A stretch of DNA of 64,000 bases, taken from positions 1 through 64,000 of the forward strand of contig CALLAE010000004.1 of the NCBI GenBank assembly GCA_938002665.1, written 5' to 3'. The notes beneath the pieces are model-generated. The model did not search any database. It saw nothing but the letters and a program-made list of their open reading frames with translations, and was not told where the DNA came from. Position 1 is the stretch's first letter, and every line of letters starts with the position of its first letter. Source of the stretch: an uncultured Saprospiraceae bacterium (lineage in GTDB: Bacteria > Bacteroidota > Bacteroidia > Chitinophagales > Saprospiraceae). A program made the translations under genes and the position numbers. This document shows positions 51,560 to 61,217 of this stretch, piece by piece.

Positions 51560-53667
51560 TGCTTCATCAAACCAAAAGCTTCAGCTGCACTTTCCACTGG
51601 TAGCTTACAGACTTTATTCTGGCAAACATATATCCGAGTGACACCTTCGATATACTTACTCTTTAGTAACTCCAGTTCCCCTTCTCTTTTACTACCTAGA
51701 AATATAGAATTTCCATGATACCTACTAGCTAATTCTTTACGCAATGCCATTGCATCCTCACCGACTATTGCCAATTCATAAGGCGTCTTAATATGATCTA
51801 GCAATAACTGCATCCAATTACTATAAAAACTCAAGTACTCTGTTGTCGACAATTTATCCATCATGTTATTCAACATTTGCTTAGACGTCTCAAGGTACTT
51901 CTTATTGTAACTGAGAGTCCCTAAAGTAAAGAGGCTTCTAGCCATAGATGAGTTAGAAGCTGGAATAACATTATCATTATATTCTGCTTTGTTAGCCACT
52001 AGAGGGGGGTCTAGCTTGGAAGTATAATCAAACATCTTAGTGCCATCATTGAAGAAATTTGTGTAACAATATGCAGCTAGCTTGTCACTATGTTCTATCC
52101 ATTTTTTATCAAAAGTTGCTTGGTACAATTTTAGAAAAGCATGGATAGTCAAGGCGTAATCATCCAAGAAAGCATTGATACTCGACTTTCCATCTTTATA
52201 ATTTCTATTGAGCCTTCCGCCTTTTTCCATCTGTTTATCCACAATGAACTCAGCATTCTGCAGAGCCTTTACTAAATATTTTTCTTCTCCTAGAGCATTA
52301 TATGCATCCAGATAGCCAGCCAGCATCAAGGCATTCCAGCTGGTCAAGGTTTTGTCATCTGTACCAGGCCTCACCCTCTTAGCTCTTACTGACATCAGCT
52401 GAACTTTACTTGCAGTGATTGCTTTTTCAGCATCAGTGAGAGACATGGAGTTTTCCTTTGCTAGACTTTCTAGGTTCTTCACTTTATTAAGAATAGTAGT
52501 ATGTTCCCAATTGCCTTCTTCGGAAACATCATAAAGTTTTTTGAAAAGCTTTGCTTCATTTGTCTGTCCCAATACTGCATCTATTTCTTCTTCCGTCCAG
52601 ACATAAAATTTCCCTTCCTCTCCTTCACTATCTGCATCTAAGGAAGAGTAGAATCCATTCTGATCTGACATCAGCTCTCTTTCTATAAAATCTATAGTTT
52701 CTACAACTACATCTTTATAGAGTTGCTTTTGTGTGAGTTGATAGGCTTGTGCATATATACTGACTAGTTGCCCATTATCATATAGCATTTTTTCAAAGTG
52801 AGGCACCAGCCATGCTTTATCAGTTGAGTATCTAGCAAAGCCACCTCCCAGTTGATCATAGATACCTCCGTTAGCCATTTTGTCTAGGCTGAGCAGGGTA
52901 GTATTGAGTGCAGCTTCATTTCCGGTAATCCAGTGGTATTTCATGAGAAACTCGTAGGCATTTGGCATAGGAAACTTAGGTTCACCTTGTCTTCCGCCAT
53001 CTATCTGGTCATACTTACCTAAGCACTTATCCACTACATGATCTAAATCTGACATTGTGAAATTAAAAGGATTAGTGTTGACCTCTATCAAGTTTGATCC
53101 AGCAATCCCTTCAGTCAACTGATTAGCTGACTCTTCCAACTTAGTTGGGTCATTTTGTTTTAGATCTACAAATTGATCAAGCAGTTTTAGCCATTGTTCT
53201 TTAGGATAGTAGGTGCCGGCGTAGATTGGTTTTCCATTAGGTAAGGTAATTGCATTTAGAGGCCAACCACCCCTGCCACTAATTAGTTGAGCAGCTGTCA
53301 TATACACATCATCTACATCTGGCCGCTCCTCTCTATCCACTTTGATAGGAACAAAGTGCTCATTCATCAGTTGCGCAACAATAGAATCTTCAAAAGATTC
53401 GTGCTCCATAACATGGCACCAGTGACAAGCAGCATAGCCTACAGAAATAATCATCAGCTTGTCTTCGGCTTTTGCTTTGTCTAAAGCTTCTTTACCCCAT
53501 GGATGCCAGTCTACTGGATTGTAGGCATGTTGTAATAAGTATGGACTAGACTCATTGACCAGCTTATTAGCACGTTTACCATCCTGAATGCTGCTTACAG
53601 ATTTCTTATTACAAGCTATAAAGCCCAAAAGAGCAAGAAGTAATAAGATATAGTTCTTGAGAGACAT
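51556..53667 (-). CDS. YyaL/DUF255-type lipoprotein with thioredoxin-like and glycosidase-like domains
   Basis: 703 residues. A lipoprotein signal ends at FIACNKK (Cys19). The thioredoxin-like domain of DUF255 follows, [22 protein letters not shown] and [12 protein letters not shown] with Cys81 and Cys84. The larger C-terminal part is an (alpha/alpha)6 barrel like N-acylglucosamine 2-epimerase ([28 protein letters not shown]). This family (spermatogenesis-associated protein 20-like) has no settled function. It should be periplasmic. It has a TAtaTTTG promoter upstream. Confidence 0.87.
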   Translation of the reverse strand: MSLKNYILLLLALLGFIACNKKSVSSIQDGKRANKLVNESSPYLLQHAYNPVDWHPWGKEALDKAKAEDKLMIISVGYAACHWCHVMEHESFEDSIVAQLMNEHFVPIKVDREERPDVDDVYMTAAQLISGRGGWPLNAITLPNGKPIYAGTYYPKEQWLKLLDQFVDLKQNDPTKLEESANQLTEGIAGSNLIEVNTNPFNFTMSDLDHVVDKCLGKYDQIDGGRQGEPKFPMPNAYEFLMKYHWITGNEAALNTTLLSLDKMANGGIYDQLGGGFARYSTDKAWLVPHFEKMLYDNGQLVSIYAQAYQLTQKQLYKDVVVETIDFIERELMSDQNGFYSSLDADSEGEEGKFYVWTEEEIDAVLGQTNEAKLFKKLYDVSEEGNWEHTTILNKVKNLESLAKENSMSLTDAEKAITASKVQLMSVRAKRVRPGTDDKTLTSWNALMLAGYLDAYNALGEEKYLVKALQNAEFIVDKQMEKGGRLNRNYKDGKSSINAFLDDYALTIHAFLKLYQATFDKKWIEHSDKLAAYCYTNFFNDGTKMFDYTSKLDPPLVANKAEYNDNVIPASNSSMARSLFTLGTLSYNKKYLETSKQMLNNMMDKLSTTEYLSFYSNWMQLLLDHIKTPYELAIVGEDAMALRKELASRYHGNSIFLGSKREGELELLKSKYIEGVTRIYVCQNKVCKLPVESAAEAFGLMKH

Positions 53668-53694
53668 ATGTATTTATTTAAAGACTTAGAAGGG

Positions 53695-53702
53695 CAAATA
53701 TA
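53695..53702 (-). promoter_or_regulatory. -7 promoter element (TAtaTTTG) for the yyaL-like gene
   Basis: Exact TAnnTTTG match on the minus strand, 27 bases before the ATG at 53667. Confidence 0.5.
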
Positions 53703-53818
53703 GTCTTCTCCTGCTGTTCTTTTAAGAGACAGAACAAAGGCTTATATTATTCTTAACGGACTGATTATCTGAGACTTACTAAATTTTTACTATTTTACAG
53801 ATAACAACTTTAGATCTT

Positions 53819-54307
53819 ATGCATAGTCAGGTAGATTATAACTGGAGAAAGCTGAGTGGCGATAAAATAGAAGAGCCTCTAAAAGAAGCTGTTATCAGCA
53901 CCATACTGAGAGAAAGAGAGGCTGGCAATAAGTTGAAAGTTTGTATTGGATCTGATTCTTTAGATAGAGCTGGAGTGGTGGAGTTTGCTACTGTCATTGT
54001 TTTTCTCAGAGAAAAGAAAGGTGGTTTTATGTTTATATCCAATGATAGGAAAGTTCAAAAGATGTCTATAAAAGAGCGAATGATTGCGGAGGTTGCCAGA
54101 TCTATTGAGGTAGCTTACTCTCTTTGTGATGTTCTGGACCTTTACAAAGTAGAGCTGGAAGTCCATGCAGACATCAATACTGACCCTGGCTTCAAATCCA
54201 ATGTTGCTCTTCGTGAAGCAATGGGTTATATACTAGGTATGGGCTTCGTATTCAAAGCTAAACCTGACGCCTTTGCTAGCTCTTCATGTGCTGACAAATG
54301 TATTTGA
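53819..54307 (+). CDS. DUF458/YkuK-type RNase H-fold protein
   Basis: 162 residues. LKVCIGSDSLDRAGVVEFATVIVFL has the first acidic strand, and the C-terminal EVHADINTDPGFKSNVALREAMGYILGMGFVFKAKPDAFASSSCADK matches DUF458 (YkuK), a ribonuclease H-like family of unknown activity. There is no signal peptide. The gene is monocistronic and divergent from the yyaL-like gene. Downstream hairpins (54310-54390) may end its transcript. Confidence 0.78.
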   Translation: MHSQVDYNWRKLSGDKIEEPLKEAVISTILREREAGNKLKVCIGSDSLDRAGVVEFATVIVFLREKKGGFMFISNDRKVQKMSIKERMIAEVARSIEVAYSLCDVLDLYKVELEVHADINTDPGFKSNVALREAMGYILGMGFVFKAKPDAFASSSCADKCI

Positions 54308-54310
54308 TCT

Positions 54311-54374
54311 TAGGTTATTGTTCTAGGTTATCAGACTGTATTTTTGATATAACCTACTGTGAGCATATAGCTCA
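54311..54374. repeat. direct and inverted repeats downstream of the DUF458 gene
   Basis: TAGGTTAT occurs twice (54311-54318 and 54324-54331) and its inverse ATAACCTA follows at about 54350-54357. A second small hairpin TGAGC/GCTCA lies close by (54360-54374). There is no T-tract, so these are possible regulator sites or a weak terminator. Confidence 0.35.
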
Positions 54375-54438
54375 TAACTTTAATGGTTTTCCAACAATGA
54401 TTTCAGAATAATTTAGTTTAATTCGTAAAAATTTTCAG

Positions 54439-55761
54439 ATGAGATTATTAGCCTATGTCATCTTGTTTTTTCTAGGCACCACAGTGCATGCCCAGATGAA
54501 TAAGATAGAGTTTACAGAATACGATCTAGATAATGGTTTGCATGTTATTCTACACCAAGATGCGTCTACACCTATAGTCACCGTCTCAGTGATGTATCAT
54601 GTAGGATCAAAGAATGAGAAGCCTGACAAAACTGGTTTTGCACATTTCTTTGAGCATTTACTTTTTGAAGGCTCAGAGAATATTAAAAGAGGAGAGTATG
54701 ATTCTTATGTAGAGAGTGCAGGAGGTACCCTTAATGCCAATACCACTTATGATCGGACCTTTTACTTTGAGATACTACCTTCTAATCAGTTAGAGCTAGG
54801 GCTATGGCTGGAATCAGAAAGAATGCTACATGCAGTAGTAGACATAGAAGGTGTAGAGACTCAGAGACAAGTTGTAAAAGAAGAGAGAAGGCAGAGAATA
54901 GATAACCAGCCTTACGGCTCCGTAGTGGAGGAAAGTATGAAGCGCATGTATTCATCTCACCCTTACAAATGGCCAGTAATAGGCTATATGGAGCATCTCA
55001 ATGCTGCTGAAGAGGCAGACTACAAGCAGTTCTATGCAGACTTTTACGTACCTAATAATGCTGTACTGAGTATAGCTGGAGATATAGATATAAATCAGAC
55101 TAAAGAATGGATTGCAAAATACTTTGGCTCAATACCTAAGAGCACTAAGCAGATATACAGACCTTCTATTACGGAACCTAACCTGACAAGTGAAATACGT
55201 GATACAATATATGATAACATTCAGCTACCTGCAGTTATTCAGACTTATAGAATACCTGCCCAAGGTACTCCAGAGTTCTATGCAGTCTCTATGCTCGCTA
55301 CCTTGCTATCCCAAGGAGAATCATCTAGACTAAACAAGGCCTTGGTAGACGAACAACAAAAAGCACTTTTTGTAGGAGCTTTCCCATTTGAATTAGAAGA
55401 CCCGGGAGTAAGTATCGCCTTTGCAATATGTAATATGGGACTAGACCCAGCTGATGTGGAAATGGCAATGGATGCAGAGGTAGACAAAGTGAAGAATGAA
55501 TTAATCTCAGATGAAGAATTTCAGAAACTTAAAAATCAAATCGAAAATGACTTCATCAGTTCTAATGCTAGAATGTCAGGTATAGCTGAAAGCTTAGCTA
55601 ACTATCATATGTATTTCGGTAATGCTGATCTAATTAATACTGAGATAGATCGATATCTAGCAGTGACTAAAGAAGATATAATGGAAGCTGCAAAAAATTA
55701 TTTCAATAAGGAGAACAGAGTGGTTCTTTATTATTTACCTAAGCCTACTGCTCAACCATAA
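54439..55761 (+). CDS. M16-family zinc metallopeptidase (catalytic subunit)
   Basis: 440 residues with a signal peptide (MRLLAYVILFFLGTTVHA). HFFEHLLFEG gives the inverse zinc site H69-x-x-E72-H73, and the downstream acidic ligand lies in VVKEERRQRIDNQPYG. The size and the C-terminal half fit a two-domain M16 peptidase of the PqqL/processing-peptidase type, periplasmic here. The next gene, ten bases away, is a second M16 protein without the zinc motif, so they probably form a heterodimer in which this is the active half. Confidence 0.9.
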   Translation: MRLLAYVILFFLGTTVHAQMNKIEFTEYDLDNGLHVILHQDASTPIVTVSVMYHVGSKNEKPDKTGFAHFFEHLLFEGSENIKRGEYDSYVESAGGTLNANTTYDRTFYFEILPSNQLELGLWLESERMLHAVVDIEGVETQRQVVKEERRQRIDNQPYGSVVEESMKRMYSSHPYKWPVIGYMEHLNAAEEADYKQFYADFYVPNNAVLSIAGDIDINQTKEWIAKYFGSIPKSTKQIYRPSITEPNLTSEIRDTIYDNIQLPAVIQTYRIPAQGTPEFYAVSMLATLLSQGESSRLNKALVDEQQKALFVGAFPFELEDPGVSIAFAICNMGLDPADVEMAMDAEVDKVKNELISDEEFQKLKNQIENDFISSNARMSGIAESLANYHMYFGNADLINTEIDRYLAVTKEDIMEAAKNYFNKENRVVLYYLPKPTAQP

Positions 55762-55771
55762 AATAGACAAG

Positions 55772-57910
55772 ATGAAATTTCAACATATACTCATATTATT
55801 TTTTGCAATTCTCCTAGGAACTCAGTGTACTCCCAAAGTTGCAGAAACAGTTCAAGGGGAAATAACCATGCAGTCCACCAAAGAAACATGGAGGGCTAAT
55901 GCACCTAAACCAGGACCTGCTAGAAAAGTACAAATGGGAAACTACAATGTATTTGACCTAGATAATGGGTTGAAGGTTATAGTAGTAGAAAATCACAAAC
56001 TGCCTCGTGTTTCTTACCAGGTGTCATTGAATAATCTAGCCTTGTATGAAGGAGATCAAGCTGGATATGTGAGCTTTGCGGGTAGTATGCTCAGTAGAGG
56101 AACCAGCTCCAAATCAAAAGCAGACATTGATAAAATGGTAGACCAGCTCGGAGCCTCGCTCAGCACCTCTTCTAATGGCGTTTTTGGAAGTGCACTTACT
56201 AAGCATCAAGGTACCTTACTAGAAGTTATGTCTGATGTTCTTCTGAATCCTTCATTTCCCAAAGAGGAATTTGAAAAAGTCAAAACACAAACATTATCAG
56301 GATTGCAATCTGCGAAAGATGATCCTAATACTATAGCAAGTAATGTTGTCGCAAATGTAAATTATCCTAAGGGTCATCCTTATGGTGAAGTTCAGACCGA
56401 AGAAACTGTAAACAGAATAGAATTAAAAAAGTGTAAGGAGTATTATGACACCTATTTCAAACCCAATAATGCCTACTTAACTATTGTAGGTGATATAACC
56501 TTAGCAGAAGCCGAGGCAAATGCGGTAAAATACTTTGGTAACTGGAAGCAAGGAAAGATACCTGTCTTAGAGTATAAGCAAGCTATGAGACCGCAAGAAC
56601 CCAGAGTTGCATTTGCTAACAAGGATGGTGCTGTCCAATCTGTTGTGAAAATCACCTACCCCATAGATATGAAACCTGGCTCACAAGATGCTTTACATGC
56701 TTCTGTGATGAATGCCATTTTGGGCGGAGGAATATTTCTGGGAAGATTAATGCAAAATCTAAGAGAAGATAAAGCCTTCACCTATGGAGCTAGATCTAGC
56801 GTAAATGCTGACCGTCTAGCTGGAAGCTTTTCTGCAGGAGCCAGTGTAAGGACTGAGGTAACAGATAGTTCCATCGTGGAGTTCCTTTATGAAATGGATA
56901 GAATAGCCACAGAACCTGTATCAGAAAAAGATTTACGATTAGCTAAGAATTCTATGGCAGGTGCTTTTGCCAGATCTTTAGAATCCCCACAAAGTCTAGC
57001 CAGATATGCACAGAATATTGTAAGATATGATTTACCAGAAGATCATTACGATACTTATCTAGAGAGATTGGATGCCGTATCAATTGCAGACGTACAAAAC
57101 ATCGCAAAAAAACACATCACTAAAGACAATGCTAATATTGTTGTCGTCGGGAACAAAGATGAAATAGCTGAAAAACTCAAAGTCTTCGATGGTAATGGTC
57201 AACTCGATTTCTATGACGCTTTTGGTAATATTATGGAAATTCCAGATGTTAGCTTACCTGAAGACATCACAGCTATATCTGTAATAGAAAAGTATATAGA
57301 TCGTATGGGGGGAAAAGAAAAATGGCAAAATGTCAAGACAATGGCATCTACCTATTCTATGGAGGTCATGGGTATGAAGATGAATGTCGATATTATGAAG
57401 AAAGCACCCAACAAGGCAGCTATGAAGATAGGCTCTGAAGCGATGACGATGCAGGAACAAAAGTTTGATGGCGAAAGAGCCTTCAGTGCAGCGGGTAATA
57501 ACGTACAAACGGTTACAGAAGGTCCACTTTTCGAACAAGCAAAATCTATGGCTGTCATGTTCAAACACTTAGATTACACTGGTGAAGGCTATAATTTAGA
57601 GCTAAAGGGATTAGACAATGTAAATGGAGAATCTTGTTATAAGATCATCGTGGTTAATCCTTCAGGAAAGAAGACAACTGAATACTATAGTGTCAAGTCT
57701 GGATTACTAATGAGAGAAGTGGCAACAGAAGAAACCATGGGGCAAACAATGACAGTAAGTCAAGATTTTGCAGATTATGAAACGATAGATGGCTTCCCAT
57801 CTCCTAAAAAAGTGACTACTTCAGGCATGGGTCCTGCTCCTTTTGTAATGGAACTCAAATCAGTGAAGTACAATCAAGAAATAGATGATGCAGTTTTTAT
57901 GATTAAATAG
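55772..57910 (+). CDS. M16-family partner subunit lacking the zinc site, with C-terminal lipoprotein domain
   Basis: 712 residues. A lipoprotein signal ends at LLGTQCTPK (Cys19). The M16 fold covers about 50-500, but where the active partner has HFFEH this protein has SFAGSML, so it cannot bind zinc in the normal way, as in the noncatalytic subunits of M16 dimers. The last 200 residues (from EKYIDRMGGKEKWQNVKTM) are a separate beta domain like the outer-membrane-lipoprotein-sorting type. This could anchor the complex and bind substrate. A terminator follows. Tightly coupled with the upstream M16 gene. Confidence 0.87.
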   Translation: MKFQHILILFFAILLGTQCTPKVAETVQGEITMQSTKETWRANAPKPGPARKVQMGNYNVFDLDNGLKVIVVENHKLPRVSYQVSLNNLALYEGDQAGYVSFAGSMLSRGTSSKSKADIDKMVDQLGASLSTSSNGVFGSALTKHQGTLLEVMSDVLLNPSFPKEEFEKVKTQTLSGLQSAKDDPNTIASNVVANVNYPKGHPYGEVQTEETVNRIELKKCKEYYDTYFKPNNAYLTIVGDITLAEAEANAVKYFGNWKQGKIPVLEYKQAMRPQEPRVAFANKDGAVQSVVKITYPIDMKPGSQDALHASVMNAILGGGIFLGRLMQNLREDKAFTYGARSSVNADRLAGSFSAGASVRTEVTDSSIVEFLYEMDRIATEPVSEKDLRLAKNSMAGAFARSLESPQSLARYAQNIVRYDLPEDHYDTYLERLDAVSIADVQNIAKKHITKDNANIVVVGNKDEIAEKLKVFDGNGQLDFYDAFGNIMEIPDVSLPEDITAISVIEKYIDRMGGKEKWQNVKTMASTYSMEVMGMKMNVDIMKKAPNKAAMKIGSEAMTMQEQKFDGERAFSAAGNNVQTVTEGPLFEQAKSMAVMFKHLDYTGEGYNLELKGLDNVNGESCYKIIVVNPSGKKTTEYYSVKSGLLMREVATEETMGQTMTVSQDFADYETIDGFPSPKKVTTSGMGPAPFVMELKSVKYNQEIDDAVFMIK

Positions 57911-57929
57911 AGAAATAGAACTAATACGA

Positions 57930-57962
57930 GGCTTGGTCATATAAATGGCCAAGCCTTTTTTT
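57930..57962 (+). terminator. intrinsic terminator after the M16 pair
   Basis: An 11-bp stem (57930-57940 with 57945-57955; one mismatch) has a 4-base loop and is followed by seven T. Confidence 0.88.
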
Positions 57963-58045
57963 CTGCCCCTCATGGTGGAAATTTAGTTCTAGTTATCATT
58001 TGCCTTTTATGAACAACTACTAGAATTAGAATATTCATATAAAGT

Positions 58046-59077
58046 ATGAAAGCAGAAGTCTATCACAGAAAAATGAAGTTCAAAATCCCAAGCGGCACTT
58101 CTCGTGGCATACTCAAGACTAAGGATAGCTGGTTTATAACACTATCTAATGACCAACAAAGAGAAGGTATAGGTGAGTGCTCTATTATAGCTGGGCTCAG
58201 CCCTGACTTAGATAATGGACTAGAAAGTGTATTGGCAAAAATGGAAAGTGAAGCAACATTAGACTGTCTATCGGAAGATGAGCTGAACAAATTACCAGCC
58301 TTAAATTTTGCCATAGAAACTGCTAAACTTGACCTCACAGCTCAAGGTACAAAACAACTCTTCCCATCAGAGTTCTTGTCTGGTAAGGGCATCCCTATCA
58401 ATGGTCTTGTCTGGATGGGCACAAAAGAGTTTATGTATGACCAGATAAAATGTAAGCTGTCTGAAGGATATGAGTGCATTAAAATCAAGGTAGCAGCAAT
58501 AGATTTTGAGGAAGAGCTCAGCCTTCTTAAATACATTAGAAGCCAGTTTTCTAAGAATGATATTGAGATAAGATTAGATGCCAATGGAGGCTTTGCTGTT
58601 AGCTCTGCCTATGAGACCTTATCCAAGCTCAGCCAATACGAAATACAATCCATAGAACAACCAATAGCAGTAGGCCAACATGAAGAAATGGCTAGACTCT
58701 GTGAAAAAACACCAATAGATATCGCTCTAGATGAGGAGTTAATTGGAATTACTGACCCAGAAGTAAAAAAGCAACTGTTAAAGTCTATCCGCCCGCAATT
58801 TATTATTCTTAAACCCAGCTTACTTGGTGGCTTTGCTGCTGCTGAGAACTGGATCTCCCTTGCCCAGTCAGAGGATATAGGATGGTGGGTCACCTCAGCT
58901 CTAGAAGCTAACATCGGCTTGAATGCTATTGCCCAATGGACTGCAAAGCTAGAGAACCCGTTGCATCAAGGACTAGGTACTGGACAACTATTCACTAATA
59001 ATCTTAGCTCTCCACTATTTATAGATAAGGGACAGTTGTATTATGGTGGTACATCTTGGCAAAAACTGACCAGCTGA
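58046..59077 (+). CDS. menC: o-succinylbenzoate synthase
   Basis: 343 residues of the enolase superfamily. CIKIKVAAI supplies the catalytic Lys pair, RLDANGGF and SIEQP the first two metal acids, ALDEEL the third, and FIILKPSLLGG the second catalytic Lys. MenC dehydrates SHCHC to o-succinylbenzoate in menaquinone synthesis. It is the first gene of menC-menE-menF-menD and its stop overlaps the menE ATG by one base (TGATG), so the two are coupled. Confidence 0.92.
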   Translation: MKAEVYHRKMKFKIPSGTSRGILKTKDSWFITLSNDQQREGIGECSIIAGLSPDLDNGLESVLAKMESEATLDCLSEDELNKLPALNFAIETAKLDLTAQGTKQLFPSEFLSGKGIPINGLVWMGTKEFMYDQIKCKLSEGYECIKIKVAAIDFEEELSLLKYIRSQFSKNDIEIRLDANGGFAVSSAYETLSKLSQYEIQSIEQPIAVGQHEEMARLCEKTPIDIALDEELIGITDPEVKKQLLKSIRPQFIILKPSLLGGFAAAENWISLAQSEDIGWWVTSALEANIGLNAIAQWTAKLENPLHQGLGTGQLFTNNLSSPLFIDKGQLYYGGTSWQKLTS

Positions 59078-60129
59078 TGGCTTTCATCATTGATAATACT
59101 AAAGTCGACTTTGACCATTATACTTCCCTGAAAAAATATGAGACTACACATCCATTTGTAAAAGAAATAGTCGATTTTCTGACAGACTGGAACACTGAAA
59201 CAGTACCAGTTATAAAGGTCAGTACTTCCGGCTCTACTGGGTTGCCTAAACTTATGGAGCTCAGTAAAGCCTCTATGATATTAAGTGCTAAAAAAACACT
59301 GGCACACTTTGAATTAGTAGGAGGCGACACTGCACTTCTAGCTTTACCTGTCAAGTATATAGCAGGAAAAATGATGGTAGTCAGAGCATTGGTAGGAAAT
59401 CTAGACCTCATCTTAGTCCAGCCTAGTAATACACCTATGACAGGAGTAGATGCTGAAGTAGATTTTTTGCCCCTTACACCATATCAGTTTTCAGAGTCTT
59501 ATAACAACGATAATGAATGTTATAAGAGGGTAGTGACCATTCTTCTTGGAGGTGGGCCTGTAAATCGATCAGCCAAAAATATTGCTAAATCCATCAATAC
59601 AAGAGTGGTGCATGGCTTCGGCATGACAGAAACTATTACGCATATAGCGACTCGGGATATTGATAATGATTACTATAAAGCCCTTCCTGGTGTTACATTT
59701 TCTCTAAAGGATCATAAGTTATCTATTAGCGCTGACCATCTTTCCCAAGTTATTGATACTACTGATCTTGCTGAGCTAGTTAGTACAACTGCATTTATAT
59801 GGAAAGGTAGAGCAGATAACATAATTAATAGTGGAGGCATAAAAATATCTCCAGAGCTACTAGAGGAAAAACTAGCTGGTGTAATAACAGATAATTTCTT
59901 TGTAACAGGTGAACAGGATGAAAAGCTGGGTATGAAAGTAGTACTCTATATCGAATCAGTCTCACCCGCTAAATACCATAACATAGAAAACCGTTTAAGA
60001 GCTGAACTGCCACGCTTTGAAGTACCTAAAGAAGTATATTTGTTGCCTAGATTTTTAAAAACAGAAACTAGCAAAGTCAAGAGGAAAGAAACTGTGAGCA
60101 CCTTTAGCGCAAACAAAATCAGTGTTTGA
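59077..60129 (+). CDS. menE: o-succinylbenzoate-CoA ligase
   Basis: 350 residues from ATG 59077, chosen because of the TGATG overlap with menC; a TTG at 59056 adds seven residues. The AMP-binding P-loop STSGSTGLPK is at 49-58, VHGFGMTETITH the adenylate block and WKGRADNIINSGGIKI the hinge. Shorter than typical ligases (about 450), which is usual for Bacteroidota MenE. It forms o-succinylbenzoyl-CoA with ATP. Confidence 0.9.
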   Translation: MAFIIDNTKVDFDHYTSLKKYETTHPFVKEIVDFLTDWNTETVPVIKVSTSGSTGLPKLMELSKASMILSAKKTLAHFELVGGDTALLALPVKYIAGKMMVVRALVGNLDLILVQPSNTPMTGVDAEVDFLPLTPYQFSESYNNDNECYKRVVTILLGGGPVNRSAKNIAKSINTRVVHGFGMTETITHIATRDIDNDYYKALPGVTFSLKDHKLSISADHLSQVIDTTDLAELVSTTAFIWKGRADNIINSGGIKISPELLEEKLAGVITDNFFVTGEQDEKLGMKVVLYIESVSPAKYHNIENRLRAELPRFEVPKEVYLLPRFLKTETSKVKRKETVSTFSANKISV

Positions 60130-60150
60130 ATGTTTAGTAAAGTAGATGGG

Positions 60151-60158
60151 TAATTTCG
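60151..60158 (+). promoter_or_regulatory. near-match -7 element (TAatTTcG) ahead of menF
   Basis: Same octamer as ahead of the Lrp gene; nine bases before the menF ATG. It would give a nearly leaderless internal promoter within the men operon. Confidence 0.3.
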
Positions 60159-60167
60159 GAAGTTACT

Positions 60168-61214
60168 ATGGATAAAGAAGAACTAAAATCAGAAGGTACG
60201 ATTATAGCCTATTCCATGCCAGGCACGACAGAATTTATTAATGCTACTGTACGATCTTTAACTATAGCTGACCATAATTCAAGGATAGAAGACTATGATT
60301 GGATTTTTTCTCCATTTGATCTTTCCTCTTCACACAGAATTCTTATTAAAATTTCAAGCTACGCTGCTAGTAGAAAATTTTCATGTAGACCAGTCAGAAT
60401 TCTTAAAGGTAGTAGTACTTCAATCCAGCTCTACTCTCAAAATTTTAAACTAATAAAAGATCTCATCAAATCTGGAGAATATAACAAACTGGTTCTCTCC
60501 CGTGTTAAGCATCATTATACAGAAAATGAAGACCTCTACCCATTCTTTGTAGCCTTAAAGAACCAGAATCCAAGTGCCTTCACTTATCTCATTCATATAC
60601 CGGAAGTAGGAACTTGGATCGGTGCTTCACCCGAACAATTACTGAGTGAAACCCAAGAGCACAAGTACCTGACAAAAGCTATTGCTGGCACCTTAGCTCT
60701 AGAAGCAGATGCTCTACCAGTATGGAGTAACAAGGAAATAGAAGAACATAGATTTATAGAGACTTATCTTTCTGAAGTTCTAGAAGATGAAAAGATTCCA
60801 TTTGATATAACACCGACTACAACTATCAGGGCTGGAAAGATGGCACATATCAGTTCTGAGATAACTATTGAGAAAAGCAAAGTCTCTGAACTCAGCACTT
60901 TGCTAAAACTATTACATCCCGGACCTGCCTTAAGTGGAATGCCAAAAGAAGCGGCCACAAAGAAATTAGCTAATATAGAATCCCACTCCCGCTCATATTA
61001 TTGTGGACTGCTAGGCCCACTGAAAGGGGAGCAAGGCCTAAGCCTATTTGCAAATATCCGCTGCACAGAAGCATTCCAAAATGGATTTAAACTCTATTTA
61101 GGTGGTGGTGTAACTATTGAATCCGAATTGCAAAAAGAGTGGGAGGAAACTGAACTAAAATCTTCTACTATTCTAGATCCCTTATTAAGGTTATTGGAAA
61201 ATGAGCCTGCTTAA
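60168..61214 (+). CDS. menF: isochorismate synthase
   Basis: 348 residues of the chorismate-binding family. KLVLSRVKHHY, TWIGASPEQLLS, KAIAGTLALEAD, EIEEHRFIE, LHPGPALSGMPK and GLLGPLKGEQGLSLFANIRC match isochorismate synthases. It converts chorismate to isochorismate as the entry step of menaquinone synthesis. The length is shorter than E. coli MenF (about 430), like other Bacteroidota versions. menD begins three bases after the stop. Confidence 0.9.
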   Translation: MDKEELKSEGTIIAYSMPGTTEFINATVRSLTIADHNSRIEDYDWIFSPFDLSSSHRILIKISSYAASRKFSCRPVRILKGSSTSIQLYSQNFKLIKDLIKSGEYNKLVLSRVKHHYTENEDLYPFFVALKNQNPSAFTYLIHIPEVGTWIGASPEQLLSETQEHKYLTKAIAGTLALEADALPVWSNKEIEEHRFIETYLSEVLEDEKIPFDITPTTTIRAGKMAHISSEITIEKSKVSELSTLLKLLHPGPALSGMPKEAATKKLANIESHSRSYYCGLLGPLKGEQGLSLFANIRCTEAFQNGFKLYLGGGVTIESELQKEWEETELKSSTILDPLLRLLENEPA

Positions 61215-61217
61215 TCT

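Noticed and set aside
57254..57568. 104-codon reverse frame opposite the M16 partner C-terminal domain
   Set aside because: Shadow of a clear forward gene; His/Cys/Phe-rich composition is unlike a real protein.
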